NCBI RefSeq assembly: GCF_020181655.1 | Contig: NZ_CP084032.1 | Location: 434,001 to 498,000 of the forward strand | Source: Pectobacterium colocasium | GTDB lineage: Bacteria; Pseudomonadota; Gammaproteobacteria; Enterobacterales; Enterobacteriaceae | Reading direction: 5' to 3' | Length of the DNA: 64,000 bases | In this document: one piece after another, positions 36,914 to 46,566 of the stretch | Layout: every line of letters starts with the position of its first letter | Position numbering within the stretch: position 1 is the first letter of the stretch | Program-made: the position numbers and the translations under genes | The notes under the pieces: model-generated | What the model was told of the DNA's origin: nothing | The model's database searches: none | The model's input: the letters and a program-made list of their open reading frames with translations, nothing else

Positions 36914-38560
36914 ATGAAACTATCTGCATTACTGATCTCTAACTTTAAAGGAATCAAGGGTGAAGTAAAAATACTCATCGACAACATCGTTGTATTAGTT
37001 GGGCCAAATAACAGTTGTAAGTCTACGATTCTGGATGCATATGAAGCCTATGTTTCGATGGGAAGCGCATTAAGCTTAGATCATTTTCATGGTCGGAATG
37101 CAAATACACCAGTGATAATTACAGGCGTTTTCAATGATGTCACTCAGACAGATATTGATACTTTAGGGCAAGAATGGCATTTACAAAAAGATCCGGAATT
37201 TGGTAATTGTGCAAAGTTTCAAATCCGTTGGGAAACTCCAGAAGAAAATGGAGTCAAATATAGTTTTAGCAACAAAACAAATGATTGGAAGAAAGGAGGG
37301 GCTGGTGGATGGAACACATTACTGCAAAGCAGATTGCCAATTCCAGTACGATTAAATCCAAATGATGGCTATGATGCTCTAGAAAAGGTGGTAAAAGATT
37401 TAGCATCAAAAAATGCTGCTCAAAAATTAAAAGATGATAAAAGTAAGGTTGCCGGAATTGTTGCAGAAATAGAAAAACTTGCTAAGGAAGTAGATAAAGA
37501 ACTATCTGGAAGTATTGGGCAATTAAGCAGTAAAATAGAGTTGGAGTTAAATAAATTATTTCTAGGTGCTACTGTTAGCTTTGAAACCGGCGTAGGCAAG
37601 TTCAAAGCAGAAGATGCGATTAAGGATGGTAGTAAGTTCTTTGTGAAAACAAATAATCATCCATCATCATTGGAGCATCAAGGAACAGGCTTAAAAAGAG
37701 CTTTCTTATGGTCTGCGGTAAATGCTCTATGTAGCGAGGGAATGTATAAAAAGGGGACAAAACTAATTCAAAACGAAACACCAAAAGTATTACTGATTGA
37801 TGAACCAGAAATAAACTTGCATCCATCTATAATTAGAGCTGCCCGAAAAGCTATTTATGCGTTAGCAGATCTAGAAGGATGGCAAGTTATATGCACTACA
37901 CATTCTCCAGTATTTATTGACCTCACACAAGACCAAACTACACTAATCAAAGTATCAAATAATCAACAGGGTACTTTCTACTTTCAGACTGATAAAGCAC
38001 ATTTTAGCCCTGATGAAAGAGACAATCTAAAGATGCTAAATCGTTGTTGCCCTACAGTTAATGAATTTTTCTTTTATCCTAATGCGATATTAGTCGAGGG
38101 TGATACTGAATATTTGGCTTATCAGTACATCATTGAAAAAAGTGGCCTTGAAGGAAACTATTGCGTTATTAATTGTAGAGGAAAAGCAAACATCCCTACA
38201 TTTATAAAAATATTTGACCAGTTCAATGCAAATGCTATAGCAATTCATGATCTAGATACAAAGCTTAGAAAAGATGGAGCATCCAATGGTATGTGGACAA
38301 TTAACTTGAACATAAGATCACTAGCGGATGCAACAAACGGTCGAGTTAAAACGGTTGTTCACAATCCTGATTTTGAAGGTTTTTATCTCAATGAGTCACC
38401 CTCAAAAGATAAACCATATAACTTATTTACTCACCTAACATCAGCTGACTTTGAAACAAATGACAAATATAAGATGTTAAGGGAATCCCTAAATTCGATT
38501 ATTAGCGGAACCCATAAGGGTTTGTACACCACGCAGGCAGAACTTGATGCTATGGCTTAA
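36914..38560 (+). CDS. OLD-family ATPase with TOPRIM nuclease domain
   Basis: 548 residues. N-terminal SMC-like ATPase: LISNFKGIKGE and Walker A GPNNSCKST, where Cys replaces the usual Gly before Lys. Signature LEHQGTGLKRAFLWSA, Walker B LLIDEPEINLHPS, switch CTTHSPVFIDL. The C-terminal TOPRIM has ILVEGDTEYLAYQYI and IAIHDLDTK, with acidic residues for metal-dependent DNA cleavage. Overall organisation is that of OLD nucleases (P2 Old, GajA). No UvrD-like GajB follows; instead the FRG gene precedes it. A terminator lies at 38673-38697. Confidence 0.9.
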   Translation: MKLSALLISNFKGIKGEVKILIDNIVVLVGPNNSCKSTILDAYEAYVSMGSALSLDHFHGRNANTPVIITGVFNDVTQTDIDTLGQEWHLQKDPEFGNCAKFQIRWETPEENGVKYSFSNKTNDWKKGGAGGWNTLLQSRLPIPVRLNPNDGYDALEKVVKDLASKNAAQKLKDDKSKVAGIVAEIEKLAKEVDKELSGSIGQLSSKIELELNKLFLGATVSFETGVGKFKAEDAIKDGSKFFVKTNNHPSSLEHQGTGLKRAFLWSAVNALCSEGMYKKGTKLIQNETPKVLLIDEPEINLHPSIIRAARKAIYALADLEGWQVICTTHSPVFIDLTQDQTTLIKVSNNQQGTFYFQTDKAHFSPDERDNLKMLNRCCPTVNEFFFYPNAILVEGDTEYLAYQYIIEKSGLEGNYCVINCRGKANIPTFIKIFDQFNANAIAIHDLDTKLRKDGASNGMWTINLNIRSLADATNGRVKTVVHNPDFEGFYLNESPSKDKPYNLFTHLTSADFETNDKYKMLRESLNSIISGTHKGLYTTQAELDAMA

Positions 38561-38672
38561 TAAAACTCTGAACACGGATAACTTACTCGCTGCACACCTA
38601 ATTTATCGGTTAGCGTAGCATTCATATCAGTTTCTCGTTGTTAAGCATCAGTTATATATTGGTCTCTTTTGT

Positions 38673-38697
38673 AAGATGGGGGCTTATCCCCCATCTT
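38673..38697. terminator. Terminator after FRG/OLD genes
   Basis: Perfect stem AAGATGGGGG / CCCCCATCTT with a 5-base loop. Confidence 0.75.
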
Positions 38698-38837
38698 ATC
38701 TGGGCGATAACCTCCCTCATATCTGCTATAAAAATTGACCAAGTTAGCTTTTCATAAGACCTGACGGGGTCAATTTGGTGGTCGGTTACATGGGTTTAAA
38801 TTTTAAAATCAATCAAAATCATATAAATATAATAATT

Positions 38838-38859
38838 TTCGAGTCCGGCCTTCGCACCA
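38838..38859 (+). other. att site 3, right end of element 2
   Basis: TTCGAGTCCGGCCTTCGCAC plus CA, same truncated tRNA end as att 2, followed by the shared ~85 bases. Inside it at 38769 is GGGGTCAA, matching the GGGGTCAA arm-like site at 26720 on the left of element 2. From 38946 to 39300 I see no gene. Confidence 0.88.
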
Positions 38860-39300
38860 ACGTATGAAAATCAAGTCACCTCAGGGTGGCTTTTTTTATG
38901 TCCAAAATCGTCCATATCTACCTGTAAAATAATAATTTTACCCTTCCTCCCACATTGAATGCTCTCGTGAACGTCGTGCAAATAGATGCCGACATATCAG
39001 CCAAAACCATTGATCGGGAACGCATGCCTGACTGGCACCCTAAGCATCCTGTTGAAACCTCGCCAAGCCATTATTGTGATGATTCAGAGATGTTGCGTGG
39101 CAGCAAAGCAGTAAGGGAAAAGAGATAAGGTGGGGTAAGCAATGATATCCAATATCATTGAAACAGCTTGATTTTGTAGAGCCTGACGATCATTCTCAAT
39201 GAATAGTCATTGAAATCACGCCTGAACAGGCAATTTTCAGGTACTGAGGTCAGTCGCTTAGAATTAATCGGGTATGGGTTTGTCGTTAACCGGAGGGAAT

Positions 39301-39933
39301 ATGCCAGAAATAAATAGCCTTTTTGCATTCTCGCTAATCGCGCTTGGGATGGTGCTTACGCCAGGACCCAATATGATATACCTTATTTCACGTTCTATTT
39401 GTCAGGGACGTGCTGCTGGACTGATTTCGCTCGGCGGTGTCGCTCTGGGTTTTGTTTTTTACATGATCTGTGCAGCGTTTGGTATAACAGCATTAGTGAT
39501 GGCTGTTCCTTATGCTTACGATGCGATCCGAATCGCTGGTGCTATTTATCTACTATGGCTGGCATGGCAGGCAATACGTCCGAACGGAAGATCACCCTTT
39601 CAGGTTAACGATTTGCCCAAGGATAGCGCGCGTAAACTGTTCATGATGGGGTTCCTAACCAATTTATTAAATCCAAAGATTGCTGTGATGTATTTATCGT
39701 TATTGCCACAGTTTATCAATCCCGCTCATGGTAGCGTTTTAACACAGTCGTTAGCCCTCGGTATGACACAAATCATCATTAGCGTCTCAGTTAACGCCGT
39801 AATCGCGATCTCTGCCGGAACCATCGCGCATTTTCTCACGAAACGGCCATCCTTTGCGCTAATCCAACGCTGGATTATGGGCGGCGTTCTGACAACCCTC
39901 GCCGTCAAAATATTAAGTGAGTCTCGCCGTTGA
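39301..39933 (+). CDS. LysE/RhtB-family amino acid exporter
   Basis: 210 residues from ATG 39301, which has GGAGGG 5-10 bases upstream. Signature LIALGMVLTPGPNMIYLISRS at the N-terminus, helices at ~40-65 and 65-85, GFLTNLLNPKIAVMYLSLLP in the middle and two C-terminal helices. Exports amino acids or related metabolites; the substrate is not readable. Confidence 0.93.
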   Translation: MPEINSLFAFSLIALGMVLTPGPNMIYLISRSICQGRAAGLISLGGVALGFVFYMICAAFGITALVMAVPYAYDAIRIAGAIYLLWLAWQAIRPNGRSPFQVNDLPKDSARKLFMMGFLTNLLNPKIAVMYLSLLPQFINPAHGSVLTQSLALGMTQIIISVSVNAVIAISAGTIAHFLTKRPSFALIQRWIMGGVLTTLAVKILSESRR

Positions 39934-39946
39934 GGGTAACTCCCCA

Positions 39947-40095
39947 CTTTTCTTTCATTTCACGCCTATATCTGTGTGATATGGGGATAACGGATAGGGT
40001 GACGTACTATCCGTTATCCCCTGCTTAATTCCCCCATTTCGTTGTGATAGCCTCTCTGCCTCAAAGGCGATCGGTTCATCCTTCACTGATAAGAA
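39947..40095 (-). pseudogene. Relic of an element 2-type replication region
   Basis: Matches 30037-30195: the CCCCAC iterons, GCCTATAT...GTG hairpin region, TATCCGTT, ATTTCGTTG-GATAG and the primase 3' end CTCAAAGGCGATC-GG-CATCCTT are all recognisable but shortened and mutated. It lies outside att 3, so it is debris of an earlier element of the same kind. Confidence 0.72.
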
Positions 40096-40172
40096 CAGCG
40101 CTGAAACGGTATGTTTGCTGGACGTTATTTGTATCACTATGCCTTTTTAATAAACGTGAGCTGGGAGGACGA

Positions 40173-40601
40173 GTGGAATTAATCGTGACGCACGATATTA
40201 CCGAGAGCGATCGGGAGGAACTTTTTGCAGGCCTGAGAAGCTACAACCATCGGTTTATTAATCCTGCCTCCTTTGGGCAAATCGGGATTTTTCACCGAAA
40301 TAGTGCCGGGACTCTGCTTGGTGGGTTGATCGCAATGCGTAAAGGGTTATGGCTGTGTATTGATTATTTGTGGGTGAGCGAAGAATCCAGAGGCCTGAAG
40401 CTCGGTAGCGCGTTGGTGAAAGCTGCGGAACAGGAGGCGATACGTCTTGGGTGCCGCCATGCGCTTGTGGATACCTTTAGCTTTCAGGCGCTTCCTTTCT
40501 ATGAAAAGCAAGGCTATCAACGGCAAATGTCGTTACCCGATTTTCCTGAAGAAGGCATGTTAAGGCACTATCTAATAAAGAAGAATATGCAGGCCGTATG
40601 A
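40173..40601 (+). CDS. GNAT-family N-acetyltransferase
   Basis: 142 residues. I choose GTG 40173 with GGGAGG just upstream ([16 protein letters not shown]). Motif A of GNAT is [21 protein letters not shown] and motif B is [11 protein letters not shown]. Substrate unknown. The frame extends further upstream only by reading through the element relic at 39947-40095. Confidence 0.88.
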   Translation: MELIVTHDITESDREELFAGLRSYNHRFINPASFGQIGIFHRNSAGTLLGGLIAMRKGLWLCIDYLWVSEESRGLKLGSALVKAAEQEAIRLGCRHALVDTFSFQALPFYEKQGYQRQMSLPDFPEEGMLRHYLIKKNMQAV

Positions 40602-40691
40602 TAGTTATCCGCCCATTGACCCATGACAAAGTAGATAAGGCGTGGCCTTCTTTATAATCAGGCCCGTTTCTCTTCTCACTGGTGTGGACGC

Positions 40692-41813
40692 ATGGCTTAC
40701 CAACTTAATCTTAACTGGCCAGAATTCTTAGAAAAATACTGGCAAAAACAGCCTGTTGTATTAAAGAACGCTTTCCCGAATTTTATTGACCCGATTACGC
40801 CGGATGAACTGGCGGGGTTGGCGATGGAGGCGGAGGTCGATAGCCGTCTGGTCAGTCATAAAAATGGTCAGTGGCAGGCCAGCAACGGGCCGTTTGAGCA
40901 TTTTGATAATCTGGGGGAAACCGGCTGGTCGCTGTTGGCTCAGGCGGTGAATCACTGGCATGCGCCGTCGGCTGAACTCGTGCGTCCGTTCCGCGTGTTG
41001 CCGGATTGGCGTTTGGACGATCTGATGATCTCCTTTTCTGTGCCGGGGGGCGGTGTTGGCCCGCATATCGATCAGTATGATGTTTTTATCATTCAGGGGA
41101 TGGGTAGTCGCCGCTGGCGCGTAGGGGATAAGCTGCCGATGCGCCAGTTCTGCCCGCACCCTGCGCTGCTGCATGTTGATCCTTTCCCGCCGATCATTGA
41201 TGAAGATCTTGAGCCGGGCGACATTCTCTATATTCCACCGGGTTTCCCGCACGATGGCTTTACGCACGAAACCGCGCTCAACTACTCCGTGGGGTTCCGT
41301 GGGCCGAACGGCAGAGATTTAATCAGCAGCTTTGCTGACTACGTGTTGGAGAACGATCTCGGCGGTGAACACTATAGCGACCCGGATTTGACCTGTCGGG
41401 AGCATCCAGGCCGGGTTGAAGACTATGAGTTTGATCGTCTGCGCGAGATGATGATCGATGTAATTAATCAGCCGGAAGCACTTAAAGAGTGGTTTGGCCG
41501 CTTTGTGACGACGCCACGCCATGAGCTGGATATCGCGCCGGCAGAACCGCCGTATGAGCAGGACGAGATTGTGGGGGCGCTGATGGATGGCGATGTGCTG
41601 ACGCGTCTGAGCGGTTTACGAGTGCTGGAAGTCGGCGATAGCTACTTCATCAACAGCGAACGGCTGGATACGGTCGATCCGAAAGCGGCCGATGCGTTAT
41701 GTCGTTACACCGTTCTTGGTAAAAAAGAGCTGGGCGAGGCGCTGGAGAATCCGGCATTCGTGGCTGAGCTAACCGGTCTGGTTAATCAAGGCTACTGGTT
41801 CTTCGACGAGTAA
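40692..41813 (+). CDS. roxA: Ribosomal protein uL16 arginine hydroxylase
   Basis: 373 residues, JmjC-type cupin (YcfD). N-terminal WPEFLEKYWQKQPVVLKNAF and the iron-binding HIDQYDVF motif (~128) with a second His in the ALNYSVGF region. It hydroxylates Arg81 of ribosomal protein uL16 in E. coli using 2-oxoglutarate and Fe(II). The C-terminal winged-helix dimer part is present. Single gene. Confidence 0.96.
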   Translation: MAYQLNLNWPEFLEKYWQKQPVVLKNAFPNFIDPITPDELAGLAMEAEVDSRLVSHKNGQWQASNGPFEHFDNLGETGWSLLAQAVNHWHAPSAELVRPFRVLPDWRLDDLMISFSVPGGGVGPHIDQYDVFIIQGMGSRRWRVGDKLPMRQFCPHPALLHVDPFPPIIDEDLEPGDILYIPPGFPHDGFTHETALNYSVGFRGPNGRDLISSFADYVLENDLGGEHYSDPDLTCREHPGRVEDYEFDRLREMMIDVINQPEALKEWFGRFVTTPRHELDIAPAEPPYEQDEIVGALMDGDVLTRLSGLRVLEVGDSYFINSERLDTVDPKAADALCRYTVLGKKELGEALENPAFVAELTGLVNQGYWFFDE

Positions 41814-42078
41814 TATGCTTCTCTTTAGCGGCTTCCGAACACGTATTATATGGCGGGCTTCGGGAGCCACTGTTGTTATTTGGTGGATTCTTCCTGTTAA
41901 TAGCTGACTATCAACCTGACCTCGTTAATATCCATATCGCCACAAGATTAATCTTCTTTGGCTAAGAGTTAGTTATCTATTGAATTTATTAATAAAAAAT
42001 AACTTTATCCCGTCAAGGAATGCAGAGTTGGACTATCTTTTAGAGCGATGCGTAATTAAATAACTCTGGAGAGATGTC

Positions 42079-43215
42079 ATGTTTCCTTTGCCTAAAATAA
42101 AACAATACCCCTTAGCGTTATGCCTCATTATATCAGCCAGTGTGGTGGCACCGTTTTCTTTCGCAGACACGAAGGCGCCTGGCACACTATTAAAAAAAGT
42201 GCCGTTGGGTGAGGAGTATGGCCTCATGGAGGCCGCTGAGCAGTATCGGATCCAGTATCATTCTCGAAGTGGTGTGGATGGCAAAAGTCCACGTGACGAT
42301 ACCGGTGCTGTTTTTATCCCCAAAGGTGAGGCGCCAGAAGGCGGTTGGCCTGTCGTCGTGTGGACGCATGGAACGATAGGTGTGGCGAGCTCTTGCGCGC
42401 CGTCTCTCAATCCACGTTCAGCACGGGATGCGCAGTATTTAAATACCTGGTTATCGTTGGGGTTTGCCATTGTGGCACCAGATTATGCGGGGCTGGGATC
42501 GGATGGGCTGCATCACTATCTCAATTCACGCGGTGAGGCATGGAGCGTGTTGGATAGCGTAAAAGCGTCTCTGAGTACATTCCCGCTACGTAATCAGTTA
42601 ACGCTTGTCGGCCAGTCACAGGGGGCGCATGCGGCCTTTGCGACAGCAGGCTACCAACCGGATTATGCGCCGAGTTTGCATATCGCCTCGACCGTATTGA
42701 CTGGTACACCCTATTTTGACGACAAAACCTCTGCGGCAGAGCTTTTTGCTGGGGAAAGCGGAGAGGGCGGCGATCCGAAAATCCCTTATGTGATGTATAT
42801 CTATCTCTCGGCGGCCGATATCAATAAAGAGCTTAAGGTTGATGATTATTTCACACCGAAAGCTGCGGCCGTTGTCGCTGACGCACGTAAGATGTGTATC
42901 GGTGAACTGACGCAGAAGGTAATGGCCGAGGGGCTGAATGCGAAGAATAGCCTGAAGCCTGCGATACAAGGATTACTGGACAGCCAAACCGCGAATTTGC
43001 GCTACAACACACTCAAGGTTAACCAACCGGTCTTCATTGGGATTGGGACTAGCGACATTAACGTACCGACGAAGATGCAGCGTCACTTTGCGGAAGATGT
43101 CATTAGTGCAGGGACGTCAGCAGAAGTGCATGAATATAAGGGCATGAACCACAGCGAAACGGTTAATGTTTCGCTGCGTAATTCGGTTCCTTTTGTGTGG
43201 TCAGCAAAACAGTAA
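42079..43215 (+). CDS. Secreted lipase-like alpha/beta hydrolase
   Basis: 378 residues with a signal peptide (LALCLIISASVVAPFSFA). Nucleophile elbow GQSQG in TLVGQSQGAHAAF, oxyanion region VVVWTHGTIG, Asp in IGIGTSDINVPT and His in MNHSET near the end. Resembles secretory lipase (LIP) type enzymes acting on esters outside the cytoplasm. SD: GGAGAG before ATG 42079. Confidence 0.85.
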   Translation: MFPLPKIKQYPLALCLIISASVVAPFSFADTKAPGTLLKKVPLGEEYGLMEAAEQYRIQYHSRSGVDGKSPRDDTGAVFIPKGEAPEGGWPVVVWTHGTIGVASSCAPSLNPRSARDAQYLNTWLSLGFAIVAPDYAGLGSDGLHHYLNSRGEAWSVLDSVKASLSTFPLRNQLTLVGQSQGAHAAFATAGYQPDYAPSLHIASTVLTGTPYFDDKTSAAELFAGESGEGGDPKIPYVMYIYLSAADINKELKVDDYFTPKAAAVVADARKMCIGELTQKVMAEGLNAKNSLKPAIQGLLDSQTANLRYNTLKVNQPVFIGIGTSDINVPTKMQRHFAEDVISAGTSAEVHEYKGMNHSETVNVSLRNSVPFVWSAKQ

Positions 43216-43259
43216 GCCTCTGGTCCCGGCGAATCTGTCGGGGCATTTGTTTTTAATGT

Positions 43260-44453
43260 TCAATTATGTGCCAGCCAGCGACGCGCGGCCTGATGTTCTC
43301 TGCGATATTGCCGTTGTCGATACCCTAACATCCCCCAGGCCAGCAGGCCGTATAGGGCAGCCAACAGCCATAAATGCCACCAGAATGCGCCGATCTGGGC
43401 AAAGTCGGCACCCATCTGATTAAGACGCAATATTCCCTGAATCGTGAAGACGGCAGGTACCCACTGTGCCAGCAAGTTCAGAGGCGCGGGGATCATTTCC
43501 ACGGGCCAGATGAAGCCAGAAAGAAAGACAATCGGAATGGAAGAGAGCAGCACCGCCTGACTGGGGAGATCTTTGCGCGTAAAGGCCGCCCCCAGCACCA
43601 CACCGAGCCATAGCGTTGAGAGCAAAAAGGGCAGCGCAAACAACAGCAGTTGGCTCATGCTGGCTTCACGCGCGATGCCATAGGCGTCAAGACAAAAGCC
43701 GAGCATGTAGAGCAGCGAGAGCAAATAGGCACTGCCCACAACCAGTGTACGTGCCAGCAGCAAACGCCACGGTGTGGCATATTGCCAGTAGCGCACCTCG
43801 CCAGATCGTGTGCGCTGATTTTGTCCAGCACCGAGCAGGCCGCATCCCATCAGCAAAATTTGGTGCAGTATCAACATGAAAACGCCGGGAACCACGTAAT
43901 CGACATAGCCCATGGTGGGGTTAAATACCGGCACGGCATTCAGCGAGGTTGCCTGCCACTGTGAGCTTGCTGCGGGTATGCCTTCCCCCTGAGCCAACAG
44001 CCGTGCGACTTTAACCTGCGCGCCTACGGTACCACCGACCGTCGCCAGAGACTGTGCGATCGCGCCGTAGATCAGGAAGTAGCTGGCATCGGCTGAATAG
44101 CTTACCGTGACGCTTTTTCCCTGCATGATATCGCGGTAGAAATGGCGCGGAATATAGAGAATCCCTTTTGCTTCGCCGTGCAGCAGCAGCGCTTTGGCTT
44201 CATCCAGCGTGTTGCGCTGCGCCACCAGCCGTACCTCCGGCGTGGCGTTAGCCATAAACGCCAGACGGCGTGAGAGCTGAGTGCCATCTTCATCAACCAG
44301 CACTACCGGCAGTTCGCGTGGCGTCTGGGCGAGGTAAGGTCGCGGATAGAGAAAGGAATAGAGCAGAATCCCGCCGAACAGCGTGAGCAAGATGGTTGGA
44401 TCGCGCAGTAAGCTGCGCAGCTCAAACCAGATGAGGGTGGCGAAGGTCAGCAT
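43260..44453 (-). CDS. ABC-2 type permease, exporter subunit 2
   Basis: 397 residues, ABC2_membrane_3 fold: one N-terminal helix (FGGILLYSFLYP), a large periplasmic domain and five C-terminal helices (VVPGVFMLILHQILLMGCGLL, VVLGAAFTR). Last gene of a four-gene operon; overlaps the preceding permease by seven bases. Confidence 0.9.
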   Translation of the reverse strand: MLTFATLIWFELRSLLRDPTILLTLFGGILLYSFLYPRPYLAQTPRELPVVLVDEDGTQLSRRLAFMANATPEVRLVAQRNTLDEAKALLLHGEAKGILYIPRHFYRDIMQGKSVTVSYSADASYFLIYGAIAQSLATVGGTVGAQVKVARLLAQGEGIPAASSQWQATSLNAVPVFNPTMGYVDYVVPGVFMLILHQILLMGCGLLGAGQNQRTRSGEVRYWQYATPWRLLLARTLVVGSAYLLSLLYMLGFCLDAYGIAREASMSQLLLFALPFLLSTLWLGVVLGAAFTRKDLPSQAVLLSSIPIVFLSGFIWPVEMIPAPLNLLAQWVPAVFTIQGILRLNQMGADFAQIGAFWWHLWLLAALYGLLAWGMLGYRQRQYRREHQAARRWLAHN

Positions 44454-45568
44454 GCTACCTCCTTGTCACGGGGTCGGTAGCGCCAGAGAGTCAGCGGTAG
44501 TAGCAGCCAGAATAGGGCGAGCGCTACCAATGCATGCGCGATCTGAATGACCCCTGCGCCGTAGCTGGTGATGGCAATCGCGATATCGCCATAGTGAGCG
44601 ACGGGCAGCAACTGTCGCCAGAATGTGGCGAATGTCTCCATTGCTGCCGCCGGAAAGGTGATACCCATAAATGCCAGTCCGGGAGCCATTAACGCGCCGA
44701 CAATGGAAACGGCACGTGCCGGATCGCGAATCAGCGCATAGAAGGCCATGCCCAGTGCCACGCAGGCACCAGCCGTCACACCGATCGCGACGAAGAGCAG
44801 CAGCGCTGAGCCGCTGAGTGGGTAATCAAGCAGGCTATACAGCCCGTAGCTCCATAAGCCGCCCCACGTCCAGCCTATCAGCCAGTGCGTCAGGAATTTA
44901 GCACCGATGGCCGCAGTGTGGTTCTCCGGCACCCAGAGTGCTCCGTGCCGATCTTCCCGAGCCAGCGTATTCAGGCCGTAGAGCGCGAGTAGAATCGACC
45001 AGATCGAGGGAATAATCGCGTTCAGCAAAAACTGGGCGTAGTTGGCGTTTTGGTTAAACAGCGCGGTAATCTGTCCGCCGATCGGCACCGCCAGTCCTTT
45101 GGCTTCAGGAACGGCTGCCCCCTGAGCCAGTGCCTGCATCACGGCGATCTGTCCGTTGAATGTTCCCGCCACCAGCGCCAGCGAGCTGTTGATAACTTTC
45201 GCAACCAAAACGAATTGCCCGTTATTCCAGGCGGTGATGGTCGGTGATGTTCCCTGCCGGATATCACGCTCAAAGTGGCGTGGGATGGCCACCAGCGCAT
45301 AGATCTCGCCGCCACGCAATGAGGCTGAGCCTTCTGCCACTGACGGGAACTGATGGTTCAGGTTGAAAGAGGGGGAAGCATGCAGTTCTCTGGCAAACTG
45401 GCGCGACATCGTGCTGTTGTCCAGATCAACCAAGCCGATGGGGAGTTCGCGGACAATCGCCCCGGATAGTGTCCACCAGGTCATCAGCATGGTGATAAGC
45501 GGCAGCCAGAGCGCTAGCGCCATCCCCCAGCGATCGCGCCACAGCGCCCTCCATTCGCGCATCATCAC
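44447..45568 (-). CDS. ABC-2 type permease, exporter subunit 1
   Basis: 373 residues, same fold as its neighbour (MALALWLPLITMLMTWWTLSG at the N-terminus, five C-terminal helices). It overlaps the HlyD gene by four bases. Two paralogous permeases suggest a heterodimer like YbhS/YbhR. Confidence 0.9.
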   Translation of the reverse strand: MMMREWRALWRDRWGMALALWLPLITMLMTWWTLSGAIVRELPIGLVDLDNSTMSRQFARELHASPSFNLNHQFPSVAEGSASLRGGEIYALVAIPRHFERDIRQGTSPTITAWNNGQFVLVAKVINSSLALVAGTFNGQIAVMQALAQGAAVPEAKGLAVPIGGQITALFNQNANYAQFLLNAIIPSIWSILLALYGLNTLAREDRHGALWVPENHTAAIGAKFLTHWLIGWTWGGLWSYGLYSLLDYPLSGSALLLFVAIGVTAGACVALGMAFYALIRDPARAVSIVGALMAPGLAFMGITFPAAAMETFATFWRQLLPVAHYGDIAIAITSYGAGVIQIAHALVALALFWLLLPLTLWRYRPRDKEVAC

Positions 45569-46566
45569 ATTTCTACCAGTGCGCTCATGCCGACGCGTAG
45601 CCCGTTAATCGGTTGAATCGGACGCGCTTCTACTTCGAATGTTCGCATATCAAACCCTTGTCGGGTATCCGTTGCACGCCACGTGGCGAAATCCCCCATG
45701 ACGGAGATGTAGGACACCTTGAACCGGAATGTCTGGTTGTTCAGCGCCGGAATACGTGCCTCAAACTCGGTGCCCATCGCAAAGCGCTCAAGGAGATCCT
45801 CGCGTACCGCCAGTTGGATCCAGATGTCGCTCATGTCCAGTAGCGTAACCACAGGAAAGCCCTGTGGCGCAATTTCGCCGCTGCGCAGCAACACATTGCT
45901 GACCTCTCCCGTGTGCGGGCTAACAACGCGCGCCTCTGCCAGATAGGCTTCCACCTCGGCCACGGAACCGGCGGCCATACGGGCTTTTTCCTCTGCGGCT
46001 ACCTGGGTTTCTTTCCGTGTGCCTTCCTGCGCCATTTGATATTCCTGCCACGCCATCCCTTCGGTATAGCGTGCGGCATCCCAGGAGGCTTTGGCTTCAT
46101 CCCGCTTTTGCAGCGGCAGTACTCCTTCCTGATAGAGATTCTGCACGCGCAGGTAGGTCTTATGGCTTAGCTCGGAACCGGCTTTGGCTTTTTGCCACTG
46201 ATCTTTGGCAGCGGCGATCTGCTGCTCACGTGCGCCTTTCTTGGCCTCTAGCGCCACCGCGCCCGCCGCGGCTTCGCCAGCTTTTGCCTGCTCCAGCTTT
46301 GCGTCCAGTTCCGGTGTCAGGAGCGTGAAGACGAGATCGCCCACGTCAAGCTGCTGGCCTTTTTGTACCGGCACGTCTGCGATACGGCCAGCCACTTTTG
46401 ACGACACGGAATACTGCTGTGCTTCGATTTGCCCCTGTAAGCGTATCGGTTCGGGCTGGTAGGCGAGCCAGAAGCGATACGCTATCCAGACAACCACAAT
46501 CAGCAGGATGGCCTGAAGAAGCCATTTGCGTGTTGAACGTGAAGCGGGCTGGTGGGGTTGGGTCAT
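45565..46566 (-). CDS. HlyD-family membrane fusion protein
   Basis: 333 residues. N-terminal transmembrane anchor (WLLQAILLIVVVWIAYRFWL), lipoyl-like QYSVSSKVAGRIADVPVQKG, a long coiled-coil hairpin (~90-200) and the beta-barrel PHTGEVSNVLLRSGEIAPQG. It links inner-membrane permeases to the outer-membrane channel encoded just upstream. Confidence 0.94.
   Translation of the reverse strand: MTQPHQPASRSTRKWLLQAILLIVVVWIAYRFWLAYQPEPIRLQGQIEAQQYSVSSKVAGRIADVPVQKGQQLDVGDLVFTLLTPELDAKLEQAKAGEAAAGAVALEAKKGAREQQIAAAKDQWQKAKAGSELSHKTYLRVQNLYQEGVLPLQKRDEAKASWDAARYTEGMAWQEYQMAQEGTRKETQVAAEEKARMAAGSVAEVEAYLAEARVVSPHTGEVSNVLLRSGEIAPQGFPVVTLLDMSDIWIQLAVREDLLERFAMGTEFEARIPALNNQTFRFKVSYISVMGDFATWRATDTRQGFDMRTFEVEARPIQPINGLRVGMSALVEM

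Noticed and set aside
39955..40137. Short minus-strand frame near the GNAT gene
   Set aside because: Coincides with the relic of the element 2 primase end; no independent coding evidence.
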